Shown: one piece after another, positions 50,624 through 60,357 of the stretch | How positions within the stretch are numbered: position 1 is the first letter of the stretch | Layout: each line of letters opens with the position of its first letter | Made by a program: the position numbers and the translations under genes | Source: AP-15 sp963747735 | Lineage (GTDB): Bacteria; Pseudomonadota; Alphaproteobacteria; ATCC43930; CGMCC-115725 | DNA: 64,000 nt | Assembly: GCA_963747735.1 (NCBI GenBank) | Contig: CAVVGE010000005.1 | Coordinates: 62,001 to 126,000 of the forward strand | Direction of reading: 5' to 3' | The notes under the pieces: model-generated | Databases searched by the model: none | What the model was told of the DNA's origin: nothing | Seen by the model: only the letters and a program-made list of their open reading frames with translations

Positions 50624-53600
50624 TCACAACCTGATCTCCGCATCCGGGTCGCCGGCGGCAAGGGCGCTCATATAGGCGAGGCACAGCTCGCGCGAACGGT
50701 AGGAGCCGTAGGCGGCGGTCTCTTCGCGCTCGACGATCGGAAAGGTCGAATAGATGTAGCGCACATCGTCGCGGCCGGTGACGCCGTAAAGGTGGAAATA
50801 AACCGCGTCGAGCTTTGCCCGCAGCTTCAGGCGGCGCTCCTCGTCCCAAACGAAGGGCGGCCTCACCTCGCCCGCCTCATCGACATAGCCCAGATCCCGC
50901 GCGAAGGGAGCCATGTCGTGCGCCGTGTAGGTCAGCTCGAGCACGGCCTCGCGCACGATCGCCCCCGCCGTCTTCGGACCAAACCGGACGGCCTCGTACC
51001 GCTCCGGCGGCACGACCGGGAGCTGCTCGACGATGTACCAGTTCAGGTGTTGCCCTGGACTTTTTGCCGCGCGACAGAAATCAAAAATCGGTCGCATTCA
51101 AATTTGCGCATAGAAAGGTCGCGATGTTCGTGCGCAATCGGCTCAGTCGTCTGGTCATTGAGCAATCAGCGGCAAGCGTATTCGCCGGCATAACGATCGC
51201 GGTATAAAGCAGGCGATCAAACGATGCGCCTGTCCGTGGGGTTCGGTAACGTCCTTGAAACCAAGGACGTAGCTAAGCTCTGCAACAGGTCAAATCTGTC
51301 CGCGTGCACCCAGAATTGCGGGTCGGCACATAACTGGGGTCGCCATGATGATCTAGTGCAACGTCGCGGGTTCGGATGAGCAGGACGGTGTTGATTGCTT
51401 GGGGTTGACAAGGACCGACGCTCGCGGCGCGGTGGTCGAAATGCCATGCACCATCTTGCCTTCGTATAGCGGCACCCAATCCCCCGCCGCGCTGCGGAAA
51501 CGGTTGCCGCCGACGGGGTAGGCGCCTTCCCGCTCTTCCAGTTCCCGGCGGGTGCGGAAAAGATGAGAGTTGTTGGTCATATGAAACATGGTTGACGTAT
51601 CTGACCGGCCAGGCCTTGACCTCGCCGCCGCCGGAGCGGTCCACCAGGACCGGCAGGCGGGCGTAGATCGCCGGTCGTCAGATCGGCGTCGCGGCGGGTG
51701 CGGAAGAGCGGCGCCGTGCCGGTGTTCGGGTTGACGCGGGCGAAATCCGCGGCGGTCAGCGGAAAACAGCGCTCGGGATCGTCCAGCTCAGACGTGTCGC
51801 TGTGAGAAAGAAGGCGCAATTGTGCCGGCGATCGATAGGTGCGTATCGGGCTCGCGACGAAGGTGCAGAACTTGAATTGCGGCGTGGACATCGGGAAAAA
51901 GCAGAGGGCGATCTGTCCCCTTTGTTCTCGAAATCGTAGAGCGCCTTCAGCCGGCCGCCGGTCGCCACGCCCTTGAAGAACGGGGCGGCGGTTTTGTCCG
52001 AGGCGATGCCGGATGGGGTCAGCAGGCCGATCATGCCGGTCGGCTTGACGAGCGCCATCGCCCGCTCGACGAACAGCGAATAGATGTTCATGTCGCCGCC
52101 GGAGAGCAGCGGATAGTCGCCGCAGCCGCGGGCGATGCGGAACGCCGCTTCGGCGCGCGCCTCGGCCTTGGCATAGTCCCCGGCGAGCGGGTCGCCCTGC
52201 GTCTCCAACGCCGCGATCAGGCGCTTGCGGTCGGCGGCGCGCTGGGCCAGCGCGATCTCGCGGCGGCGGATGGCAAACCATTCGACCTGCTGCAATTTCA
52301 TGCGGTCCCAGGGCGGGTTGCCGATGATCGCGTCGAACCCGCCGGTCGGCTTTGCGGATTCCCAGACCGACCACACGCCGGGGAAGGCGACCTGCCAGTT
52401 GAAGAAATGTTCCTCCGCGATCAATTCGCGCGCCTTTGCCAGCAGCTCGGTGAAGCGCGCGGCCTCGGCGCGGCCGTTCGCGACCGGCGCCTTGCCGAGC
52501 GCGATCTGCACCGGATCGCCGAATTGGCCGTCGAAAAAGGCGTGCAGCGCCGCCTTGTCCTCCTTTGCCTTTGGGTCGAGCCAGTCGATCGCGTGAATGA
52601 ATGAGAGGAAGGCGTCGAGCGGTGCGGTCATCTCGCGCACCTCCTCGAAGATCAGCTCCGAGCGCTCGGCCTCGGCGATCTCGGCGTCGGTCAGCCCCTC
52701 GATGACCTGCATCGAGGCGGCGGCGCGCATCGCGCGGCGCATCGGCTCGTGCAGCAGCAGCGGCTTGCCCCAGGACGCGGCCTTGTCGATCCCGCCCCTG
52801 ACCCATGAGCCGAAGAGGCTGTCGCCGTGGCGCAGGTGATGGTCGAGGAAGCTCAGCGGCGCGCCGACGGTAAAGGTGTGGAGCCACAACGAGACCTTGG
52901 CCAGCTCGACCGCCATCAGGTTTTTGTCGACGCCGTAAACGCAGCGTTTCAGCACCATGCGGCGGATAATGTGCCGGTCGTCGAGCTGGGCCGGGTCGAC
53001 GGTCCAGCCGCGCTCCTCGGCGTTGCCGAGAATGGTGTTGCGGATGGCCTCGATCCGCCCGCCGAGCGGGGAAATGTAATCCCCCCACGAAACGATCGCC
53101 TCCGCTTCCGCCATCGCTCCGATGACCTGATCCGCCAGATAGTCGACCAGGCTGACGAGGAAGTGGCCGGACCCCATCGCCGGGTCGCAGATTTTGAGCT
53201 CCAGCAGCCTTTCCGCGGGGTCGAGGCGCTTGAGGATGCCGAGCCGATAGTCTTCCGGCTGTTTTCCCCCGGCCAGCTCGTCCGCCCTCGCCCTGAAGGT
53301 GTCGATACGCTGCGCGACCAGCGGGGCGACGGTCTCGCGGATGATCAGCCCGACCAGATCGTCCGGCGTGTAGTAGCTGCCCGACCCCTTGCGGGCGAAG
53401 ACATTGGGCCGGATGACGATCCGGCCGGCCTCGCGGATGATTTCATGCTCCAGCAGGCGCTCGTAGATCGAGCCGAGCTGCTGCACGCTCAGATCGCGAT
53501 AATTGATGTATTTGCGCCCGTCGGCGGTGCGCTCGAACGAGAGGGCGTCGATCACGTTCGCCATGATGGCGTCGCCGAGGCGGATCGTCGTCAATAGCGG

Positions 53601-54740
53601 CGTGCGCTCGGCATCGAACAGCCCGCCATTGTAGGGCGGCAGCCCGATCGACCGGTCGCCCAAATCGATTGCACGGCAGAGGTCGTCGAGCGCCGACCAG
53701 TAGCGGGCGGCCGTATCCGAAAAGGCGTCGTTGCGGTCCTTGCGGCGGCCGATATCGCCGCGGACCCGCTCGCGCAGACCGTAATCTTCGTAGCGGGGGT
53801 CGCGGACCGGCAGCAAATCCCGGTCCTCGGCATAGAGGATGAACAGCAGGCGGTAGAGGAGGATCAGCGCCGCCTCGCGCGCCTCCTGCAACGGGGCGGC
53901 CGGAGCCGCGGCGGCGATGGCGCGGGCGAGCTCGGGAAATACCTGGCCGAAGACAAGGTCGGAGAGGTTGGCGGCGACCCGGTCTTCGTAGAACCGGCCT
54001 TCTGCGAGCGCGCGCTGATGAAAGGTCCGGCCGTCGCTCGGCGTCGGCAAAAATGCCTGGCGGCCAAAGACGAGGGCGAACACCCTCAGCCAATGCCGGC
54101 ATTCTTCCTCGGAGAGCGCGAACAGGCCGCCCTCATGGCCGGGGATGGCGAGGATGGCGGTCAGGTCGATTTCGAAAAACTGCTCCGAAACCGACCGCGC
54201 GCCCTGATAATAGAGCCGCCACTGACCGCCATTGGTCAGCATGCCCCAGCGCAGCTTCCCGGTGGTCAGGTCTTCGACCCGCCGCAGATAGCGCAGCATC
54301 TGGGTCGAGGGGGCGGTTTCCTCGCCGCGTCGCCCCGACCGGCGATCGAGCGGCCGTCGCCATCTTTTTGATTCGACCACAGCGAGGCCGAGCCCGTAGC
54401 GCCGCCACTCCTCGGGAAAGGTGTTGGCGCGGGCCTTTGCCTCGCCGTTGCCGAACAGAACCCCGTCGGGCACGTCCTCGCGGCCGCGGGGGGCGAGATT
54501 TTGCTGACGCAGGCTTTCGCTCCAGCCGAGGCGGCTCAGGACCGGCCAGATCAGGTCGTCCTCGGTCTGGCTTTCATTCGGTGATTGCGCGGTCGGAAAC
54601 CGGTCGAACACGCGCCGCAGATCCGAGCGAAGCGCCTCGATGGCGATGTCGTCGAGGCTCGACCAATCGGGTAGGCGGCTGATCGATTCGCGCAGGAAGT
54701 CGCTCGAAAACAGGCTGCCGCGAAAGACCCCCGCTGCCAT
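50624..54740 (-). pseudogene. Eco57I-like class I DNA methyltransferase (type IIG/BREX-like), broken
   Basis: The main frame (54740 down to about 51900) encodes a large N6-adenine DNA methyltransferase with an N-terminal nuclease-like region (GLGLAVVESKRWRRPLDRRS, with the E-x-K of a PD-(D/E)xK fold), the SAM motif LKICDPAMGSGHFLVSLVDY and the catalytic NPPW in FDAIIGNPPWDRMKLQQVEW. After LKALYDFENKG the frame is lost. FKFCTFVASPIRTYRSPAQL, LFRTRRELEEREGAYPVGGN and VPLYEGKMVHG continue in other frames. Bases 51098-51245 are unreadable, and the C-terminus resumes with QHLNWYIVEQLPVVPPERYE and ends DPDAEIRL at 50624. The full protein would be about 1350 residues. No other restriction or BREX/DISARM genes are nearby, so it is a solitary, probably dead, methylase. 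Confidence 0.82.
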
Positions 54741-54765
54741 CCGCCCAGCCTTTCGGTTTCAGAAG

Positions 54766-54852
54766 ACCCTCACCCACCCAGCCCTGCGGGCTGGGTTCTC
54801 CCTCTCCCGCAATGCGGGAGAGGATGCCGAGCGCAGCGCGGCGGGTGAGGGT
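54766..54852. repeat. Intergenic repeat with CCCTCACCC/GGGTGAGGG ends
   Basis: The element starts ACCCTCACCC (54766-54775) and ends GGGTGAGGGT (54843-54852). Inside it are two hairpins, CCCAGCCCTGCGGGCTGGG and CTCTCCCGCAATGCGGGAGAG. Elements of this pattern are widespread intergenic repeats in proteobacteria. Its right end touches the gloA stop codon, so it may act as the gloA terminator. Confidence 0.7.
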
Positions 54853-55259
54853 TACGCGCGTTGCACCAATTCGATGCGATAGCCGTCGGGGTCCTCGATA
54901 AAGGCGATGACCGAGCCGCCATGCGCCATCGGGCCCGCCGGCCGCGGGATTTTGACCCCGGCGGCGCCGAGCTCTGCGCACGCCTGGTAGACATCGGGCA
55001 CGCCCAATGCCAGATGGCCGAAGGCGCTGCCGAGATTGTAGGGCTCGGCCTGCTCCCAATTATGGGTCAGCTCGAGCACGGTATGGTCGGCCTCCTCGCC
55101 GTAGCCGACAAAGGCGAGCGTGAACTTGCCGGTCGGATAATCGCGCTTGCGCAGCAATTTCATGCCGAGCTGCCCGGTATAGAATTGCAGCGACTTGTCG
55201 AGATCGCGCACGCGGATCATCGTGTGCAGATAGCAAAACTTGTCGGCATTCGCGGTCAT
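54852..55259 (-). CDS. gloA: Lactoylglutathione lyase (glyoxalase I)
   Basis: This enzyme converts the methylglyoxal-glutathione hemithioacetal to lactoylglutathione. The 135-residue VOC-fold protein has LHTMIRVRDLDKSLQFYTGQ with the first metal His, LGMKLLRKRDYPTGKFTLAF, VLELTHNWEQAEPYNLGSAF with metal Glu, FGHLALGVPDVYQ with the second His, and FIEDPDGYRIELVQRA with the last Glu. All four metal ligands are visible. It lies 14 bases after lpxB on the same strand and may be read from the lipid A operon. Confidence 0.93.
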   Translation of the reverse strand: MTANADKFCYLHTMIRVRDLDKSLQFYTGQLGMKLLRKRDYPTGKFTLAFVGYGEEADHTVLELTHNWEQAEPYNLGSAFGHLALGVPDVYQACAELGAAGVKIPRPAGPMAHGGSVIAFIEDPDGYRIELVQRA

Positions 55260-55273
55260 CGTGAGCTCCTCTG

Positions 55274-56458
55274 TCAGGGTGGGGCGGCGCCGCGGCGGGC
55301 GGCGACGATTTCGAGAACCTGGTCCGCGGCGCGCAGGCTCGGGGCCACGCCGCCCGCCTGGAGGCGCCGCATCGCCCGATCATACCCGCGCCGGTGGCGC
55401 TCGCGAACCCGTTCGTCGCCGACCAATGCGGCAAGCTCGGCCGCGATGCGTTCGGCGGTGCAGTCCGGGCCGAGCAGCTCGCAGACCAGCACCTCTTCCA
55501 GCAGCAGGTTGACGAGGTTGACCTGGCGCACCTTGACCACGCGGTCGAGGAGCTTTTGGGTCAGCGGGTTGAGGCGATAGCCGACAACCATCGGCACTCG
55601 GGCGAGCGCCAGCTCGAGCGCCACCGTGCCGGACGCGGCAAGCGCGGCGCGGCTGGCGGCAAAAGCGTCGTATTTCTGCTGCGGCTCCTGCACGACGATC
55701 GGCGTGCCGGGCCAGGCCCGCACCGTCTCGGCGACCGTCGCCGCGACCGTCGCGACCGTCGGCACAGCGACGCGAAACGGGCCGATTCGGCCTTGCAGCA
55801 ATATGAGCGCCCGGCCGAAGATCGGCAGCAACCGCCGCACCTCCCCGTGCCGGCTGCCCGGCAATACGCTGATCAGCAGGTCGTTCTCGGCGAGCCCGTG
55901 CGCCGACCGAAACCGAGCGGCATCGCCACGCCCGGCGCCGCTTTCGAGAACCGGATGGCCGACAAAGCGGCAGGAGAGCCCGACCCGCTCGAAATAAGGC
56001 GGCTCGAACGGCAGCAAGGTCATCAGATGGTCGTACCAGCGGGCCATGCGCCGCGCCCGGCCGGCGCGCCAGGCCCACACCATGGGTGCCACGTAATGGA
56101 TCAGCGCCAGGGTCTCGCCGCGGCGCCGCAAGCCGCGGGCGATGCGCCAGCTGAAGCCCGAGCTGTCGATGGTCACGACCGCGTCGGGCCGCAGCGCGCG
56201 GATCGACGCCACCGTCTCGCGCACGCGGCGCAGGATCAGCGGCGCCCGCGGCAGCACCTCGGCCACCCCCATCACCGCGAGGTCGTCGAGCGGGATCAGG
56301 CTGTCGAGGCCCTCTTCCCGCATCCGCTCGCCGCCGACGCCGGCGACCCGCAGCTTGCCGCCGGTGCGCTGCCGCAGAGCCGCGATCAGGGCGCCGCCCA
56401 GCGCATCGCCCGAGGGCTCGCCGGCGATGATAAAGATAAAGGGCGCAGGCTCGCTCAC
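55274..56458 (-). CDS. lpxB: Lipid-A-disaccharide synthase
   Basis: This peripheral membrane glycosyltransferase joins UDP-diacylglucosamine and lipid X in lipid A synthesis. The 394-residue protein has FIFIIAGEPSGDALGGALIA near the N-terminus, SSGFSWRIARGLRRRG, ALIHYVAPMVWAWRAGRARR, LLPFEPPYFERVGLSCRFVG with HPVLES, and LPGSRHGEVRRLLPIF, matching LpxB. The start is GTG 56458, overlapping the lpxI stop (GTGA). It is the last lipid A gene of the cluster before gloA. Confidence 0.95.
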   Translation of the reverse strand: MSEPAPFIFIIAGEPSGDALGGALIAALRQRTGGKLRVAGVGGERMREEGLDSLIPLDDLAVMGVAEVLPRAPLILRRVRETVASIRALRPDAVVTIDSSGFSWRIARGLRRRGETLALIHYVAPMVWAWRAGRARRMARWYDHLMTLLPFEPPYFERVGLSCRFVGHPVLESGAGRGDAARFRSAHGLAENDLLISVLPGSRHGEVRRLLPIFGRALILLQGRIGPFRVAVPTVATVAATVAETVRAWPGTPIVVQEPQQKYDAFAASRAALAASGTVALELALARVPMVVGYRLNPLTQKLLDRVVKVRQVNLVNLLLEEVLVCELLGPDCTAERIAAELAALVGDERVRERHRRGYDRAMRRLQAGGVAPSLRAADQVLEIVAARRGAAPP

Positions 56459-57288
56459 ACCCGTCGGATTCCGACCACGAAGAGGCCGGCGCGATCGGCG
56501 GCGGCCACGACCTCGTCGCGATCGATGACGATCGTCGCGCCGGCTTCGACGGCAATGCCGCGCAGCCCGGCTTCAGCCGCCAGAGCCACGGTCCGCGGTC
56601 CGATTGTCGGCCGATCGGCGCGCGGCTCCTGGCCGGGCTTTTCGAGCTTGACGAGAACGCCGCCGGGCCCGTCGCGGTGTAGTCCGGCGCAACGGCGGAC
56701 GAGCTCGTCGGTGCCTTCGACCGCTTCGACACCCAGCACCATGCCCTGCTGGACGACAACCGCCTGGCCGATATCGAGGGCGCCGAGCGCGCGGGCGACC
56801 TCCCCTCCCCGCTCGATGTCTGCCAACGCCGTCGGGTCCGGTCGGACCAAGCCGAGTGGACCTTCCGGGGCAAGCCCGCCATCCAGCAGCCGGTCGGCGC
56901 CAATCACTCGGAAGCCTTCGTGCTCGAGCTCCCTGACGACGGCAGACAAAAGCCCGTCGTCACCGAGCGCCCGATAGCCGATCCTGGCCAGCAGCTTGGC
57001 GGCGCGCCAGTCGGGCCGCAGCGCCATCAAGGACGGCCGGCGGACGGCGCCGGCGAGCACCAGCTCGGTTACATCGTTGTCGCGCAGCAACGACAACGCC
57101 TTGGCAGCAGCCCCGGGCCGGCACCAGGCGTGCGCGACCCCGGCGACCGTCGCCGCCTCCGCCGCACCTTCAAGGGCGAGGACAAAGACCTCGCGCCCTT
57201 TTGCCCGGCAGGAATCGATGAGCCTGCGCGGCAGCTCGCCGCCGCCGGCGATGATCCCGAGCTTAGGCGCCGTTTGCCTCTTTGGCAT
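56455..57288 (-). CDS. lpxI: UDP-2,3-diacylglucosamine pyrophosphatase LpxI
   Basis: This is the alphaproteobacterial replacement for LpxH, hydrolysing UDP-2,3-diacylglucosamine to lipid X. The 277-residue protein has LGIIAGGGELPRRLIDSCRA at the N-terminus, ELVLAGAVRRPSLMALRPDW, GDDGLLSAVVRELEHEGFRV and the C-terminal DRPTIGPRTVALAAEAGLRG, with IAVEAGATIVIDRDEVVAAA, all characteristic of LpxI. ATG 57288 has AGGGAAG upstream and overlaps the lpxA 3' end by 26 bases. Position between lpxA and lpxB is the standard one. Confidence 0.93.
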   Translation of the reverse strand: MPKRQTAPKLGIIAGGGELPRRLIDSCRAKGREVFVLALEGAAEAATVAGVAHAWCRPGAAAKALSLLRDNDVTELVLAGAVRRPSLMALRPDWRAAKLLARIGYRALGDDGLLSAVVRELEHEGFRVIGADRLLDGGLAPEGPLGLVRPDPTALADIERGGEVARALGALDIGQAVVVQQGMVLGVEAVEGTDELVRRCAGLHRDGPGGVLVKLEKPGQEPRADRPTIGPRTVALAAEAGLRGIAVEAGATIVIDRDEVVAAADRAGLFVVGIRRV

Positions 57289-58078
57289 TGGCTTCCCTGG
57301 GCTGACAGATGGCGCGGGTCGAATCGGCGCGGATAAAGGCGATGATGTCGTCGACCGGGCCGATGCCGCCAAATTTATCCGCCGCCTCGTTGACACGATC
57401 GGTCAAGGTGCCATCGGCAAAGAACAGCAGCTGGTAGGCGCTGCGCAATCCCTGGATCGCTTCGCGGCTGAACCCGCGCCGCTGCATGCCGATGATATTG
57501 AGCCCATTCAGCCGGGCGCGGTCGCCCATCACCAGGCCGTAAGGGATGACATCGCGCTCGACGCCCGACATCCCGCCAATCATCGCATGCCGCCCGATCC
57601 GGCAAAATTGATGCACCGCCGAGAGCCCACCCAAGATCGCGTAATCTTCCATCACGACATGGCCGCCGAGCGTCCCGTTGTTGACCAGGATGACGTGATC
57701 GCCGATCTGGCAGTCATGGGCCACATGGGCGCCGACCATCAACAAGCAATGATTGCCGATCCGGGTGACCATGCCGCCGCCCTCGGTGCCGGGATTGATC
57801 GTCACATATTCGCGGATCGTGTTGTCGTGGCCGATTTCGAGGGAAGAAGGCTCACCCTTGTATTTCAAATCCTGCGTCTCATGCCCGATCGAGGCGAACG
57901 GGAAGATGCGTGTCCGCTCGCCAATTGTCGTTCGCCCGTCGATCACGACGTGCGATTTGAGATTGACGCTACGGTTGAGCACGACGTGCTCGCCGATGAC
58001 GCAATAGGGGCCGACGACGACATCGTCCGCCAGACGCGCACCGGGCGCGACGATCGCTGTGGGATGGATCTGCGGCAT
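57263..58078 (-). CDS. lpxA: UDP-N-acetylglucosamine O-acyltransferase
   Basis: This enzyme makes the first acylation of lipid A synthesis. The 271-residue left-handed beta-helix protein begins MPQIHPTAIVAPGARLADDV and shows hexapeptide repeats (VVVGPYCVIGEHVVL). VGAHVAHDCQIGDHVILVNN carries the catalytic His. FCRIGRHAMIGGMSGVERDV and the C-terminal helical region follow. ATG 58078 is preferred to the GTG three codons earlier because AGGCGG then sits 8 bases upstream. It lies 12 bases after fabZ. Confidence 0.95.
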   Translation of the reverse strand: MPQIHPTAIVAPGARLADDVVVGPYCVIGEHVVLNRSVNLKSHVVIDGRTTIGERTRIFPFASIGHETQDLKYKGEPSSLEIGHDNTIREYVTINPGTEGGGMVTRIGNHCLLMVGAHVAHDCQIGDHVILVNNGTLGGHVVMEDYAILGGLSAVHQFCRIGRHAMIGGMSGVERDVIPYGLVMGDRARLNGLNIIGMQRRGFSREAIQGLRSAYQLLFFADGTLTDRVNEAADKFGGIGPVDDIIAFIRADSTRAICQPREANAKEANGA

Positions 58079-58090
58079 GGCCGGCACCGC

Positions 58091-58561
58091 CTAATCGTCG
58101 AGGAGCATGGCGGCGAACACCGCTTCCGCAACGAGATGCCCGCCGACCTCGGCCCGGCCGTCGAATTTCCACACATTGCCGCGGTTGCGCTGCTTGGTGA
58201 CATGGACCTGCAAGACATTGCCGGGGACAACCGGCCGGCGAAAGCGGGCATTGTCGACGCTCATGAAATAGACGAGCTTGCCCTCCGCCTCGCGGCCCAG
58301 GGTATGCACCACCAGCACCGCCGCGGTTTGCGCCATGACTTCGATGATCAGCACCCCCGGCATGACCGGCCGGGCTGGAAAATGGCCGCGGAAATAAAAT
58401 TCGTCCGGCGACAAGTTTTTGATGCCGGTCGCCCGCTCGTTCGCCACCACGTCGACAACCCTGTCGATCATCAGGAAGGGGTGGCGATGCGGGATCATTT
58501 CCATGATCCGCTGAACATCGATCTCGACCGCTCGGCCTTCGACCGCGGCCGGCCCGGTCAT
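58091..58561 (-). CDS. fabZ: 3-hydroxyacyl-[acyl-carrier-protein] dehydratase
   Basis: This hot-dog-fold dehydratase belongs to type II fatty acid synthesis. The 156-residue protein has IMEMIPHRHPFLMIDRVVDV, the catalytic His in FRGHFPARPVMPGVLIIEVM with Glu further on, and a C-terminal GRAEVGGHLVAEAVFAAML. ATG 58561 has AGGGACG upstream and overlaps the lpxD stop (ATGA). It is embedded between lpxD and lpxA, as is usual. Confidence 0.95.
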   Translation of the reverse strand: MTGPAAVEGRAVEIDVQRIMEMIPHRHPFLMIDRVVDVVANERATGIKNLSPDEFYFRGHFPARPVMPGVLIIEVMAQTAAVLVVHTLGREAEGKLVYFMSVDNARFRRPVVPGNVLQVHVTKQRNRGNVWKFDGRAEVGGHLVAEAVFAAMLLDD

Positions 58562-59595
58562 CGTCCGTCCCTTTTTTTCGACAACCGCTGAAGCACCGCC
58601 GTCTGCCGCATGAATTCGGCGATCGGCACCGCCGGGCTGCCACACAGCGTCGCCCCGGCGGGGACATCGCGCATGATGCCGCTCTTGGCGGCGATCCGCG
58701 CACCGTTGCCGATATTAAGGTGGCCGGCGAACCCAACCTGGCCGCCGATCATGACAAAGTCACCGAGCCGCGTGCTCCCGGAAATCCCGACCTGAGCGGC
58801 GAGGACGCAGCCCCGGCCGAGCACCACGTTGTGGCCGATTTGCACTAGGTTATCAATCATCGAGCCCGCCCCGATCACAGTATCGGGTCCAGAGCCGCGG
58901 TCGATCGTGGCGTTGGCGCCGATATCGACATCGTCGCCGATGATCACCCGGCCGAGCTGCGGCACCTTGACCGGCGCGGTCGGGTCGGGGGCAAAGCCGA
59001 ACCCGGCCTGGCCGATGCGCACACCGGGATGCAGCACGACCCTCGATCCCAAGACACAGTGGCTCAACGTGACATTGGCGTCGATTCGGCAATCGTCGCC
59101 GATCTCGACCGCGGCGGCAATCACCGTATTGGGACCCACCAGGCAGCGTTGCCCCAGCCGCACCTCGGCCTCGATCACGGCGTTGGCGCCGATCGCGCAA
59201 TCCACGGGGACGACCGCCGACGGGTGGACGATCGCGGTTTGCGCCCACCCGGCGACAAAAGGCGGCGGCGGGTAAAATGCCTGTGCGGCGCGGGCAAAGG
59301 CTTTGTACGGCTCGCCGCTGACGATCAGCACCATGTCGGGCGGCTCACGCCCGGCCGCCCACTCGTCGACAAAGGCGACACCGGCGCGGGAGCCACGAAA
59401 TGCTTCGATGTATTTGCGATTGTCCAGAAAGCTCGCATCCTCGGGACCGGCGGTTTCCAGCGGGGCCACATCGTGCACCAGCCGGTCGCCCTCGCTCTCC
59501 GGCCGCAACTGGCCGCCGCTCAACGATGCCAGCGCCCGGAGCGTGAACGGGCCGGCGCGGTTGAAAAACCGTGGATCGGCCATTTGCCGCGCCAT
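58558..59595 (-). CDS. lpxD: UDP-3-O-acylglucosamine N-acyltransferase
   Basis: This enzyme makes the third-step N-acylation in lipid A synthesis. The 345-residue protein has the uridine-binding N-terminal domain (FTLRALASLSGGQLRPESEG), a hexapeptide beta-helix (PVDCAIGANAVIEAEVRLGQ), GFGFAPDPTAPVKVPQLGRV, and IDNLVQIGHNVVLGRGCVLA with the catalytic His. ATG 59595 is used; an ATG four codons later is equally possible as neither has a strong Shine-Dalgarno. It lies 19 bases after the ompH stop. Confidence 0.95.
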   Translation of the reverse strand: MARQMADPRFFNRAGPFTLRALASLSGGQLRPESEGDRLVHDVAPLETAGPEDASFLDNRKYIEAFRGSRAGVAFVDEWAAGREPPDMVLIVSGEPYKAFARAAQAFYPPPPFVAGWAQTAIVHPSAVVPVDCAIGANAVIEAEVRLGQRCLVGPNTVIAAAVEIGDDCRIDANVTLSHCVLGSRVVLHPGVRIGQAGFGFAPDPTAPVKVPQLGRVIIGDDVDIGANATIDRGSGPDTVIGAGSMIDNLVQIGHNVVLGRGCVLAAQVGISGSTRLGDFVMIGGQVGFAGHLNIGNGARIAAKSGIMRDVPAGATLCGSPAVPIAEFMRQTAVLQRLSKKRDGR

Positions 59596-59614
59596 TGAGC
59601 CGGGGCGCTTTTGG

Positions 59615-60355
59615 CTATTTCCGCTTTGCTTTCGATGGAGTGGCCTTCGCGGAGGCGGCGCTCGGTGCCGGCGCGGCGCTCGGTGCAGTCGGAGTGACGA
59701 AAGTGACGTTCAATACCGGCATCTGCTCGTCGAGCTTCTGCATGACTTCGTCGGTCACGTCGAAGCCCCGGTCGAACAGCACCAAATCGGTGCGCTGGAA
59801 CACCAAGTTTGCCTTTCTTTGCTTGGCAATGTCCGCAATAATCTTAAGCATTTCCTGCTGGATCTTGGACAACGCTTCGTTGTTCGATTTTTCAAGCGCC
59901 TGGCGCTTGCCTTGAACGTTGCGATCGAGATCGCTCACCCGCTGCTGAAACTCGCGCCCCTTTTTGCTCAAGGCTTCCGGTGTCAAGGAGTTCTGCTGGC
60001 GTTGCAGCGCATCGCGCTGAGCGCGCAACGCCTCCTCCTCGTGTGAGATTTCCTTGGTGTATTCGGTGCGTTTCTGCTCGATCTGACTACGCACCATCTT
60101 GGCCGCCTTCGAGTTTTGCAACAACGCCTGAACATCGACCACCATGATGTTGAGGTTCTGGCCAGCCGGGAGCATTGGCGCCGAGAGCGTTGGTGCCGGG
60201 GCGGCGGCGGGCGGTGTCGCAGACGGCGGTGGCGCCGGGGTAGTCGCGGGGGCTGCGGGGGCGGCTTTCGGTGGCGCCTGAGCCGCTGCGTCCCCTGCGA
60301 CCCCGCACAACAGCAACGGCAACGCCAGGGCCGCCCAACGTGCAACCGAAATCAT
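59615..60355 (-). CDS. OmpH/Skp-family periplasmic chaperone
   Basis: This 246-residue exported protein of the Skp/OmpH family holds unfolded outer-membrane proteins in the periplasm. A signal peptide (WAALALPLLLCGVAGDAAAQ) is followed by a long Ala/Pro-rich linker. The helical tentacle domain comes next (NIMVVDVQALLQNSKAAKMV, then coiled coil EQKRTEYTKEISHEEEALRA through DIAKQRKANLVFQRTDLVLF). A second Ala/Pro/Ser tail ends the protein, longer than in enteric Skp. It sits 2 bases after bamA, whose product it serves. Confidence 0.92.
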   Translation of the reverse strand: MISVARWAALALPLLLCGVAGDAAAQAPPKAAPAAPATTPAPPPSATPPAAAPAPTLSAPMLPAGQNLNIMVVDVQALLQNSKAAKMVRSQIEQKRTEYTKEISHEEEALRAQRDALQRQQNSLTPEALSKKGREFQQRVSDLDRNVQGKRQALEKSNNEALSKIQQEMLKIIADIAKQRKANLVFQRTDLVLFDRGFDVTDEVMQKLDEQMPVLNVTFVTPTAPSAAPAPSAASAKATPSKAKRK

Positions 60356-60357
60356 GA

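Noticed and set aside
50624..54740. A BREX or DISARM defence island
   Set aside because: Only a single broken methylase is present; the flanking genes are gltA and gloA, with no partner defence genes in the window.
54766..54852. Possible CRISPR-like or attachment site
   Set aside because: It is a single palindromic intergenic repeat with two internal hairpins and no regular spacers.
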